Positions 48,779-60,800 of a stretch of 64,000 nucleotides of DNA are shown one piece after another; within the stretch, counting starts at the first letter, position 1, and the number at the start of each line of letters is the position of its first letter. The position numbers and the translations under genes are program-made. The notes below the pieces were generated by a model, which saw nothing but the letters and a program-made list of their open reading frames with translations, was not told the DNA's origin and made no database searches. Source of the stretch: Roseococcus thiosulfatophilus (GTDB taxonomy: Bacteria; Pseudomonadota; Alphaproteobacteria; Acetobacterales; Acetobacteraceae). The stretch covers positions 185,378 to 249,377 of the forward strand of contig NZ_JAFFQY010000044.1 in the NCBI RefSeq assembly GCF_017311575.1, written 5' to 3'.

Positions 48779-49618
48779 ATGACCATGCGCGTGGCCGCCA
48801 CCTTCTTCCTGGGGTTCACCCTCCTGGCCGGGCCGGCGGCCGCGCAGATGGAAAGCCGCGAGGGCATCGCGCTGCAAAACCAGATCCTGCAGTTGCGGCA
48901 GGAGATGGAGCAGGCCCTTCGCGGCCGTGGGGCGGCCCCGCCGATGGCCGGGCCCTCCATGGCCCCGCCCATGACGGGCTCCGCCAATGACCTCGTGGCC
49001 CGGCTGCTCGACCGGGTGAATGTGCTGGAGGAGGAGGTGCGCCGCCTGCGCGGCCGCACCGACGTGCTGGAAAACCAGAACACCCGCCTGCGCGAGGACC
49101 TGGAAAAGCTCCAGGGCGACATGGAGTTCCGCTTCAGCCAGCAGGGCGCGCCGGCCGCCGCCCCGCCGGCAGCCGCACCCGCCCGCCCCTCCGCGCCGGC
49201 ACCCGCCGCCGCCGAGCCCGCCGCCCGTCCGCCCCGCACGCCGGAGCGTGCCCTGCAGGAAGGCCAGACCGCGCTGGCCCGGCGTGACTTCCAGACGGCC
49301 GAGGCGGCCGCGCGCGAAGTGATCGCGAGCCGCGCGGCGCCCCAGCAGGTGTCCGCCCAGCTGCTGCTGGCCGATGCCCTGTCCGGGCGGCGCGACCACG
49401 CCAATGCGGCCATCGCCTATAATGAGGCCTATGTGCGCGCCCGCACCGGGCCGCGTGCGCCCGAGGCGCTGATCGGCCTCGCCAATTCCTTCACCTCGCT
49501 GAACAGCCGGCGCGAGGCCTGCGACACGCTGAACGACCTGCGCAGCCAGTTCCCCAACCTGCGCCCGCCGCTCTCCGAGCAGGCCGCGGCGGCGCGCCAG
49601 CGGGCCGGCTGCCGCTGA
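48779..49618 (+). CDS. cpoB: Cell-division coordinator CpoB (YbgF)
   Basis: A 279-residue periplasmic protein. A signal peptide ends in GPAAAQ. A coiled-coil with heptads covers about residues 75-120 (LLDRVNVLEEEVRRLRGRTDVLENQN). A Pro/Ala linker (123-155) leads to C-terminal TPR repeats (ALQEGQTALARRDFQTAEAAAREV...). CpoB links the Tol-Pal machine to peptidoglycan synthesis during division. It closes the tol-pal cluster; its TGA overlaps the apparent CTG start of tilS. Confidence 0.93.
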   Translation: MTMRVAATFFLGFTLLAGPAAAQMESREGIALQNQILQLRQEMEQALRGRGAAPPMAGPSMAPPMTGSANDLVARLLDRVNVLEEEVRRLRGRTDVLENQNTRLREDLEKLQGDMEFRFSQQGAPAAAPPAAAPARPSAPAPAAAEPAARPPRTPERALQEGQTALARRDFQTAEAAAREVIASRAAPQQVSAQLLLADALSGRRDHANAAIAYNEAYVRARTGPRAPEALIGLANSFTSLNSRREACDTLNDLRSQFPNLRPPLSEQAAAARQRAGCR

Positions 49619-50814
49619 CCACGCCGGCCGAGCCCATCGGCGCGGCGGAATTCGCCGCGCGGATGGCGCCGCTCGGCCCCTTCGTCTTCCCCATCGCCAT
49701 CGCCTGCTCGGGCGGGCCGGATTCGCTGGCGCTCACCTGGCTGGCCCATCGCTGGGCCGGCGGGCGGGCGATCGCGTTCATCGTGGACCATGGGCTGCGG
49801 GACGAGAGCGCTGACGAGGCGGCCGGTGTCGCGGCCCAACTTTCCGCACACGGCATCGCGGCGCGGGTGCTGACGCTGCGCCTGCCGGGCGGCGCGGGCT
49901 TGCAGGCGCGCGCCCGGGCCGCGCGGCGGGCCGCGCTGCTGGAGGCCTCCCACATGGCGGGCGCCGTGCATCTGTTGCTGGGCCACCATGCGCGCGACCA
50001 GGCCGAGACCATCATTTTCCGTGCCCTGCGCGGCAGTGGCGCGCGGGGGCTCGCTGGCATGGCGCCGCTGTCCGTGGCGGCCGAGGCGCTGCTGCTGCGC
50101 CCCCTGCTGGACATGCCGGCATCGCGCCTGGCCGCCACCTGCGCGGCGGCGGGGCTGCGCCCGGTGACGGACCCCTCCAACACCGACCCGCGCTTCGCCC
50201 GTGCCCGGCTGCGCCAGGTGGACGGGCTGGAGGCTGTGCTGGCCGCCGCACCCGCCTTCGCCGCCCGGCGCGAGAGGGAGGAGGCGGCGGTGCTGGCGCG
50301 CGCCGTGACCTGCCTGCGTCTGCTGCCGGAGGGCTGTGCCTTCCTCGACCGCCCGAGCCTGGGCCGGGACGCCACCGCCCGCGCCCTGCTGGCCGCACTG
50401 GTGCGGATGGTGGGTGGCCGGCCGCACGCGCCCGCCGCCGCCGCCGTGGCGCGGCTGCTGGCAGCGGGGCAGGGCAGCCTGGGCGGGGCCGTCTGGCGGG
50501 CCGGCTGGCTGGCGCGCGAGGTGGGCGGCCCATCCATCCCCGCCCAGCCCGGCGCGCTGTGGGATGGAAGGTTCCGCCTGCCCCGCGACATGCCAGCCGA
50601 AGCTGGGCAGGTGGCCGCGCTGGGAGCCGCCGCGGCGGCGCGGCTGCGCGCCCGCCACCGCCATCTGCCGAGCCTTGCGCTCGCCGCGCTTCCGGCCATG
50701 CGCGGGGGGGATGCAATGCTGGCCAAGGCCGCCCATCTCCCCTACCGTGAGACGTTGCGCGCGGGTTTGTCCGCCGCGCGCTTCATGCCCATCGGCGGGC
50801 CGCTCGCGGGTTGA
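49615..50814 (+). CDS. tilS: tRNA(Ile)-lysidine synthetase TilS, probable CTG start
   Basis: A 399-residue enzyme that converts the CAT anticodon C of tRNA-Ile2 to lysidine. The PP-loop SGGPDS and the following DHGLRDES and GHHARDQAET motifs are intact. From CTG 49615 the N-terminus reads (M)TTPAEPIGAAEFAARMAPLG, which fits my recollection of related alphaproteobacterial TilS, with an AEFA.xMAPLGPF-type beginning. No ATG/GTG/TTG exists before ATG 49663 in this frame. CTGA overlaps the cpoB stop just as ATGA or GTGA would. ATG 49663 is the conventional alternative. ftsH follows after 89 bases. Confidence 0.88.
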   Translation: MTTPAEPIGAAEFAARMAPLGPFVFPIAIACSGGPDSLALTWLAHRWAGGRAIAFIVDHGLRDESADEAAGVAAQLSAHGIAARVLTLRLPGGAGLQARARAARRAALLEASHMAGAVHLLLGHHARDQAETIIFRALRGSGARGLAGMAPLSVAAEALLLRPLLDMPASRLAATCAAAGLRPVTDPSNTDPRFARARLRQVDGLEAVLAAAPAFAARREREEAAVLARAVTCLRLLPEGCAFLDRPSLGRDATARALLAALVRMVGGRPHAPAAAAVARLLAAGQGSLGGAVWRAGWLAREVGGPSIPAQPGALWDGRFRLPRDMPAEAGQVAALGAAAAARLRARHRHLPSLALAALPAMRGGDAMLAKAAHLPYRETLRAGLSAARFMPIGGPLAG

Positions 50815-50903
50815 GTTTTTCCCGGCGGCCATTTCCGAACCGGGCGTAGATACTATCTCAAGGACCAGCCGGCCAAGGTCGCCGGTGAAGGGGAATGCGG
50901 ATC

Positions 50904-52832
<1,929 letters not shown>

Positions 52833-52833
52833 G

Positions 52834-53838
52834 TTGACGCTGATCGAGCCGCACGGCCTGCTTGACGGGCCGGCGGCGCAGGAGGCGATCCGTAAGGGGC
52901 TCGCCCTGCCATTGCAGGGCGGGCCCTTTGCCTTCATGGGGCTGCGCGACCATGCCGGCGCGCCCCTGCCGCTTGCCGCCGCGCCCGCCGCGCTGACCAC
53001 GCCGCCGCCCGCCTTCGCCGGCATTGCGCGCCACGGCTTCCGGCCGTTGGTCATGGGCATCGTCAACTGCACGCCGGACAGTTTCTCGGGCGATGGACGT
53101 GCGGCCCATGAGGCCGCCATCGCCCATGGCCACGCGCTGCGCGCCGAGGGCGCGGACATCCTGGATGTGGGTGGCGAAAGCACCCGCCCCGGCGCCGCCC
53201 CCGTCCTGCCCGAGGAGGAGCAGGCGCGCATCCTGCCCGTCATCGCGGCGCTGGCCCTGGGGGGCCCTGTCAGCGTGGACACCCGCCACGCCGCCACGAT
53301 GCGCGCAGCGCTTGCCGCGGGGGCCGGCATCGTGAACGATGTCAGCGCGCTGGCGCATGATCCGGAGAGCCTCGCCACCGTCGCCGCCGCCGGCTGCCCG
53401 GTCGTGCTGATGCACATGCGGACCCTCGATCCGCGCACCATGCAGCAGGGCGTCGCCTACACGGATGCCCCGCGCGAGGTGGCGGGGCACCTTGCCCGCC
53501 GCGTCGCCGCCTGCGAGGAAGCAGGCATTCCCCGCGCGCGCATCGCGGTGGACCCCGGCATCGGCTTCGGCAAGCGGGTGCAGGACAACCTGGACCTTGT
53601 GGCGCGGCTGCCGCTGCTGGCGGGGCTGGGCTGCACGATCCTGGTGGGGGCATCGCGAAAGGGCTTCATCGGGCGTATCACGGGCGTGGCCGAGCCTTCG
53701 CGTCGGGTTGCGGGAAGTGTCGCCCTGGCCCTGGAGGCGGCGCGGCGCGGGGCCCATATCCTGCGGGTGCATGATGTGGGCGCCACCGTCGAGGCGCTGA
53801 AAATCCAGGAGGCCGTGACCATGGGCTGGACGGAATGA
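52834..53838 (+). CDS. folP: Dihydropteroate synthase
   Basis: A 334-residue folate enzyme that joins p-aminobenzoate to the pterin diphosphate. The core begins at RPLVMGIVNCTPDSFSGDG, with the diphosphate-binding GGESTRPGA and the later DPGIGFGK and ASRKGFIG motifs. About 65 extra N-terminal residues precede the core. The first available start is TTG at 52834, one base after the ftsH stop. The next gene, tspO, overlaps its end by ATGA. In many alphaproteobacteria glmM follows folP; here it does not. Confidence 0.94.
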   Translation: MTLIEPHGLLDGPAAQEAIRKGLALPLQGGPFAFMGLRDHAGAPLPLAAAPAALTTPPPAFAGIARHGFRPLVMGIVNCTPDSFSGDGRAAHEAAIAHGHALRAEGADILDVGGESTRPGAAPVLPEEEQARILPVIAALALGGPVSVDTRHAATMRAALAAGAGIVNDVSALAHDPESLATVAAAGCPVVLMHMRTLDPRTMQQGVAYTDAPREVAGHLARRVAACEEAGIPRARIAVDPGIGFGKRVQDNLDLVARLPLLAGLGCTILVGASRKGFIGRITGVAEPSRRVAGSVALALEAARRGAHILRVHDVGATVEALKIQEAVTMGWTE

Positions 53839-54299
53839 GCGATTGGCTTCCTCTGCTGGGCTTCTTCGCCGCCTGCTTCGCCACTGCGGCGTCGGGCGCC
53901 ATATTCACGCCCGGCGCCTGGTATGACGGGTTGCGCAAGCCCTGGTGGCGCCCGCCCAACTGGCTCTTCGGGCCGGCCTGGGGTGTGCTGTTCTGCTGCA
54001 TCGCGGTCGCGGGCTGGCTGGTCTGGCGCGAGGTGGGCTTTGGGTTGGCGCTGGCGGTCTATGGCATCCAGCTCGTTCTGAACTTCGCCTGGTCCTGGCT
54101 GTTCTTCGGGTTGCGCCGTCCGGACCTCGCCTTCTGGGAGCTTTGTGCCCTGTGGGTGAGCATCGCCGCCTGTATCGCCCTCTTCGCGCCCGTCAGCGCC
54201 GCCGCTGCCTGGCTCTTCGTGCCCTACCTGGCCTGGGTGAGCTTCGCGGGTGTGCTAAACCTGACCATGTGGCGGCTGAACGGCCCACGCCCGGCCTGA
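53835..54299 (+). CDS. tspO: TspO/MBR-family tryptophan-rich sensory protein
   Basis: A 154-residue, five-helix membrane protein. The family pattern is clear: GAWYDGLRKPWWRPPNWLFGPAWGVLF and the late NFAWSWLFFGLRRPD. TspO proteins bind porphyrins and affect tetrapyrrole and oxidative-stress responses. The ATG overlaps the folP stop by four bases, so it is likely cotranscribed. It is the last gene before the insertion-element remnant. Confidence 0.93.
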   Translation: MSDWLPLLGFFAACFATAASGAIFTPGAWYDGLRKPWWRPPNWLFGPAWGVLFCCIAVAGWLVWREVGFGLALAVYGIQLVLNFAWSWLFFGLRRPDLAFWELCALWVSIAACIALFAPVSAAAAWLFVPYLAWVSFAGVLNLTMWRLNGPRPA

Positions 54300-54348
54300 G
54301 CGCGACGGCGCGGGTCGCAAGGACGGCGGCGTGACCAGCCCCGGGTGA

Positions 54349-54735
54349 GAGAAGCTGGCGAAGCTCCGGGCTCGGAAACGTCACCTGCGCCCGGAGCGCG
54401 ACATTCTGGCAAAGGCGGCGGCCTGCTTCGTAGGGAGGGAGGACCGCCCGCGGGTCTTCGAGCTCATGAGCGCGCACCAGGCCTGACATCCCACCGCCAC
54501 CATGGCCGGCGCCCGCGTCCTCGGCGTCCCGGTGTCCGGCCACTAGGTATGACGCGGCCGTCCAGCTTCGGCCCATGCCGCGACCGACGCGGCCCTGTTG
54601 CCGCAGGATCCACACGATCCACGCCGCTTTTTCGCAAGGCACCTCCGGCGAGCCACGCGTGGAGGCCGAGCGCGCGGCCATCGCCCGCAAGCGGGTCAAC
54701 TGCAGCCGCGTGGACAAGCCGACAGCCGCCACGAG
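54349..54735 (+). pseudogene. IS3-family transposase remnant (OrfA end and frameshifted OrfB start)
   Basis: Translation from 54349 gives EKLAKLRARKRHLRPERDIL then AKAAACF, the end of an IS3 OrfA, followed by FELMSAHQA and a stop at 54484-54486. Beyond it, VLGVPVSGH, RGRP and, in another frame, RIHTIHAAFSQGTSGEPRVEAER and IARKRV match OrfB, split by stops and frame changes. It is a decayed fragment. It fills most of the 572-base gap between tspO and ndvB, and no inverted ends are visible. The rest of that gap (54736-54871) holds no gene I can support. Confidence 0.75.
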
Positions 54736-54871
54736 TGCGGTTTGTCCGCGCGACCTGACGTTCTTCAAACGAGAAGGTCAACACACGCTTCGCCGAAATG
54801 TTTCGATCGTGCAACTCAGCCATGCCGACCGAGTTACCCTCTGGAACATTGGTGATTGGAGCAACCCGCTC

Positions 54872-57800
54872 ATGCTCCGCGAATGGATGATGCCCGCCTC
54901 AGCGTCTGTCTGGGATGACGGTAACCCAGTGCGAGCGGAAACTTTCGGTATTGAACGCCTAGAAGCGCATGGACGAAGCCTGGCGGCCACACAGGCCATA
55001 ACGAAACTTACCGGCCGCTACGACCCGCTTGGCAAGCGTCTGGCCGAAAACGCCATCCAGTTACTTGAATGTTATAAGGTCATTGCAAAAGCAGTTGACC
55101 AGGGCTCCTACATAACCCCGGCGGCTGAGTGGCTGATTGATAACTTTCACCTCGTCGAACGACAGATCCGTGAGGTGCAGCTTCATCTGCCACCGACGTT
55201 CTACCGTAAGCTGCCGAAGCTCGCCAACGGCCCTTTCTCAGGCTACCCTCGCATCTTCGGCGTGGCGTGGGGTTACGTCGCCCATACCGACAGCAGCTTC
55301 AAGACTGCCGGGTTCACCCGCTACCTCAATGCTTACCAAGGCGTGCAGCCCCTCACCATCGGCGAGTTGTGGGCCAGTTCCCTCACGCTGCGTATCGTAC
55401 TGATCGAGAACCTGCGGCGACTGGCCGAGCGGATGCTCGCCAAGCGGCGCGCCGAACGGGAAGCCGATCGCATCGCCGACCGGCTACTCGGTTTGCACGG
55501 ACAGCCTGGTGAGCCATCGTCCACCGCATTGGCGGAGGTCGGGGCTGGACCGCTTCCGGAGGCCTTCGCCGTGCAGTTGCTGCATCGGCTGCGCGATCAG
55601 GACCCCTCGGTCATGCCCGCCCTGGCTTGGCTGGATGCGCGCCTGCAAGGGCAGGGCCTGAACCCCGAGACGATGGTGCAGGACATGCACCGGACCGAAG
55701 GCGCCGCGAACGTCACCGTGCGCAACATCATCACCAGCATGCGCCTGATCGCCGACGTGAACTGGAACGACATGTTCGAGAGCGTCAGCCTCGTCGACAA
55801 GATCCTGGCGGACGGCACCGCCTTCGCCAGCATGGACTTTGCCACGCGAAACCTCTACCGCGGCGCCATCGAGGAACTGTCCGCGCGATGCACCAGCAGT
55901 GAGCTGGACGTGGCGCGCCACGCCCTGGCCGCGGCGCGGCGCTCGCCCGACGATCCGCGCAAATCCGATCCCGGCTATCACCTGCTGGCCGGCGGCCGTC
56001 GTGAGTTCGAGATCACCCTGGGCTTTCGCCCGCCTCTGCACGCCCGCCTCGCACGCCTCGGCCGTGCCCTGGGCATTGGCGGATATGCCACCGTCGTGGC
56101 GTTCACGACGGTCCTGCTGCTCACGCTTGCGCTGCTCGCGATGGCGGCGACGGGGCTGGGATGGGCTTGGCTGCTGGTCCTCGCCGCGCTTGGTGCCATC
56201 CCGGCCCTGGACCTGGCCGTATCCCTGGTCAATCGTGCCGTCACGACCGGCTTCGGCGCGCGACTTCTCCCGGGGCTGGAACTGCTGGATGGCGTGCCGT
56301 CCGGGCTTCGGACCATGGTCGTGGTGCCGACCTTGCTGACATCCAGCTCCGCCATCGCCGAACTGGTCGAGCGGCTGGAGGTGCATTACCTGGCCAGCGC
56401 TGCGGGCTGCGTCCACTTCGCGCTGCTGACCGATTGGACGGATGCGCCGGGCGAGCACGCGGCCGATGACGAGACCCTGCTCGCGACCGCCGCGGCGGGC
56501 ATCGCGGAGCTGAACCGCCGTGTCGGTCCCGGCCCCGATGGCGACCGCTTCTTCCTGCTGCATCGCCGTCGCGTCTGGAACGCCGGCGAGGCCTGCTGGA
56601 TGGGCTGGGAACGCAAGCGCGGCAAGCTGCATGAGCTGAACAGGCTGCTGCGCGGCGCGCGCGACACCACTTTCATCGCCCCCGCCGGCGCCCTGCCGCG
56701 CCTGCCTTCAGGCGTGCGCTATGTCATCACGCTCGACGCCGATACGAGGCTACCGCGCGACACGGTGGCCCGGCTGGTCGGAAAGATGGCCCATCCCCTC
56801 AATGCCCCGCGCATGGATGCCGCGCGCGGCCGGGTGGTCGAAGGCTACGCCGTGCTGCAACCGCGCGTCACGCCGTCCCAGCCTATCGGCAGCGAGGGGT
56901 CGGTGTTTCAGCGCATCTTCTCGAGCCTCGGCGGCATAGATCCCTACGCGCTGGTGGTGTCCGACGTCTACCAGGACCTGTTCGGCGAGGGATCCTACAG
57001 CGGCAAGGGCATCTATGACGTCGATGCCTTCGAGGCATCGCTGTCGGGGCGGATTCCCGATTCCACCATGCTGAGCCACGACCTGTTCGAGGGCGTGTAC
57101 GCCCGGTCGGGTCTCGCTTCCGATGTCGAGCTCGTCGAGGAGTTTCCCTCGCGATACGATGTGGGCGCGCAGCGCCATCACCGATGGGCGCGCGGCGACT
57201 GGCAGCTGCTCCCCTGGATCCTGGGTCGCCAGCTGCCCGCCCTCGCGGGCGACCGTTTCGCCATGCCGGCGATCGGCCGCTGGAAGATGATCGACAACCT
57301 TCGCCGCTCGCTCTCCGCGCCGCTGGCGGTTGTGGCGCTGCTGGTCGGCTGGATGCTCCCGCTCCCGGCCGCCGCGATGGTCTGGACCATCTTCATCCTC
57401 GCGACGATCTGCCTGCCTACGCTGGTGCCGGTCGTCGCCGCCATCGCGCCGTGGCGAAGCGGCGTGACCCTCGCCAGCCACGGCCGTGCCCTGGCGCGCG
57501 ACCTGGGGACCGCGCTCGCCCTGTCGGGCCTGCTGGTCACCTTCCTTGCGCATCAGGCCTGGCTCATGGGCGATGCGATCCTGCGCACTCTCTGGCGGCT
57601 CCTCGCCTCGCGCCGGCACCTGTTGCAGTGGGTTCCGGCGGCGGAGGCCGCACGCCGCCGCAAGCCCGGCCTGGGCGGTCTGCTCCGCATGATGAGCGGC
57701 GGGGTGTTCATCGGTGCGGTGGCCGGCCTCGTCGCGCTTCTGTCGCAGCACTGGCTCCTGGCTGGCGGCTTCGCCCTGCTCTGGTGTGCGTCACCCGCGG

Positions 57801-60800
57801 TGGCGCGCTGGGCGAGTTCCGCACCGCGCACGGCGGCTCGGCTTGCGATCTCGCCATCCGAACGCGATGCGCTGCGCCTGACGGCCCGGCGGACATGGCG
57901 GTTCTTCGAGGCATTCGTGACCGAGGCTGACCACATGCTGCCGCCGGACAATTTCCAGGAAGACCCGGCTCCGGTGTTGGCGCGGCGCACCTCCCCGACG
58001 AATATCGGCCTCTACCTTCTCTCCGTCGTCAGCGCACGCGATTTCGGCTGGATCGGCAGCGTCGAGGGGGCCGAGCGACTGGAGGCGACGTTGGCCACCA
58101 TGGCGCGGATGGAGCGCTGCCGCGGCCATTTCTTCAACTGGTATGATACAGGCACGCTGCGCCCACTGGCGCCCCGGTATATCTCCTCCGTGGATAGCGG
58201 CAATCTCGCCGGGCATCTCATCGCGCTCGCGAATGCCTGCAAGGAGTTCGCAAAGGCGCCGCCGCCCTCCCCGAGAGGGATCATGGATGCGATCGATCTC
58301 GCGCGGGAGGAAGCCGCGCGGCTGAACGATGGCTACCAGACCCAGACAACCACCTGGCAGGAGCTCGATGCCGCGCTGCTGGCACTCGGGGCAGCGGCAA
58401 CCGCACCGGCAAGCCCGGACCATGCCGCGGCCATCGTCCAGGCGGACACGGTCCTCGACATCGCCCGGGCCCTGGCGTTCGAACGGGGCAACGGCGCGGG
58501 CGACGACCTGCTGTTCTGGGCACAAGCATGCCGCACGGCGATCCGCAGCCACCGCCGCGACCATGAACTGGACGAGGCGGCGCGGGCCGCGCTCGCCATG
58601 CGACTTGACGCCGTCGCGGAGGCCGCACGCGGCATGGCGATGGCGATGGAGTTCGGCTTCCTGCTCGACCCCGAGCGCACGCTGCTGTCGATCGGCTACC
58701 TGGTTCCGGAGGGCGTCCTGGATTCGAGCTGCTACGACCTGCTCGCCTCCGAGGCACGGCTGGCCAGCTTCTTCGCCATCGCCAAGGGCGATGTGCCGGC
58801 GCGGCACTGGTTCCGGTTGGGCCGTGGCATGGTGCCCGTGGCCCACAGCGCGGCCCTGGTGTCGTGGTCCGGCTCGATGTTCGAATACCTGATGCCCTCG
58901 CTGGTGATGCGCGCGCCCGATGGCAGCCTGTTGGAGCAGACCAACCGCCTGGTGGTGCGCCGGCAGATCGAGTACGCGGCGGCGCTGCGCATCCCATGGG
59001 GGATTTCCGAATCCGCCTACAATGCGCGCGACCTGGAGCTGACCTATCAGTATTCGAATTTCGGCGTACCGAACCTCGGGCTGAAGCGCGGGCTGAGCGC
59101 AAACCAGGTCATCGCCCCCTACGCCACCGCGCTTGCCGCGATGATCGACCCCGCGGCGGCCTGCGCCAACCTCGCCGTGCTGGCACAGGGGGCCGCGCGC
59201 GGCCGCTTCGGCTTCTACGAGGCGGTGGACTATACGAGGACACGCTTGCCCAAGGGCGCGGGCAGCGCATTGGTCCGCGCCTACATGGCGCACCATCAGG
59301 GAATGACGATCGTGGCGCTGGCGACCGCCATGGATGGCGGCGCGATGCGACGGCGCTTCCATGCGGAGCCCATGGTGCAGGCCACCGAACTGCTTCTTCA
59401 GGAGCGCATGCCACGCGAGGTCGCGGTTGTCAGGCCATTTGCCGTGGAGGTGAAATCCGCCGACCGCCCCACGGCGCCGGATATCCTGGGCGCCCGTCAT
59501 TTCACCTCGGCCCAGCAGGCCGTGCCGGCCACCCACCTGCTGTCGAATGGTCGCTTGTCCACCATGCTGACGGCCGCCGGGTCCGGCAGCACGCGGTGGG
59601 GAAACCTCGCCATCACGCGTTGGCGGGAGGATGCGACCTGCGACGATGCCGGGTTGTATGTCTACCTGCGCGACCTCGGCTCTGACGAGCTGTGGTCGGC
59701 GACAGCACAGCCCATGGGTGCGAAACCCGACCAATACGGCGTGACCTTCCACGAGGACCGCGCCGAATTCAGCCGTGCCGATGGCACGCTGACCACCACG
59801 CTCGAGGTGATCGTCTCCTCCGAGCATGATGCCGAGGTGCGGCGCGTCTCGGTGACGAATGCCGGCGCGACCCCCCGCGAGATCGAGGTCACGTCCTACG
59901 CTGAACTGGCCTTGGCCCGGCAGGCGGACGACATCGCGCACCCGGCATTCTCCAAGCTGTTCGTCGAGACGGAGTACCTTCCTGAACTCGGGGCGCTGCT
60001 GGCCACGCGGCGCAAGAGGGGGCCGGACGATCCCGGCATCTGGGCGGCGCATCTGAGCGTGGTGGAAGGCGAGGCGGACATCGTGCCTCAGTTCGAGACC
60101 GACCGCGCCCGCTTCCTTGGCCGCGGCCATGACGTGCACGGGCCGGCCGCGATGGGGCGCGGCCGGAGGCTGTCCGGCACCGTGGGCACCGTGCTGGACC
60201 CGATCTTCGCGCTGCGCCGGCGGATCCGCGTCGCGCCCGGCGCGGTCGTGCGCGTCGCCTTCTGGACGATGGCGGCGGCAACGCGCGAGGCGCTGCTCGA
60301 CACCGTGGACAAGCAACGAGACGCCGGCGCCTTCGCGCGTGCCGCGACGCTGGCCTGGACGCAGGCGCAGGTGCAGATGCACCACCTGGGCATCCTCCCC
60401 GGGCATGCCGCGCTGTTCCAGCGCCTGGCCGGGCATCTGGTCCATGCCACGCAGGCCATGCGGGCGAGTTCGGAGGTGATCTGCCGCGGCGGGGGCGCGC
60501 AATCGGGGCTTTGGCCCATGGCCATCTCGGGCGATCTACCGATCCTGGTGCTGCGGATCGGCGAGACCGATCACCTGGGCGTGGCGCGGGAACTGCTCCG
60601 GGCCTTCGAGTATTGGCGTGCGAAGCAGCTTGCCGTGGACATCGTGTTCCTGAACGACCGGCATTCCTCCTATGTCCAGGACCTGCAGGACGCGCTGGAG
60701 GCTCTGGTGCGGCCCAGCCGCATGCAGCAGAGCGCCGACCCCAGGCTTGGCCGCATCCACGTCCTCCGGGCCGACCTCGTCTCGACCGAGGCCCGCGCGC

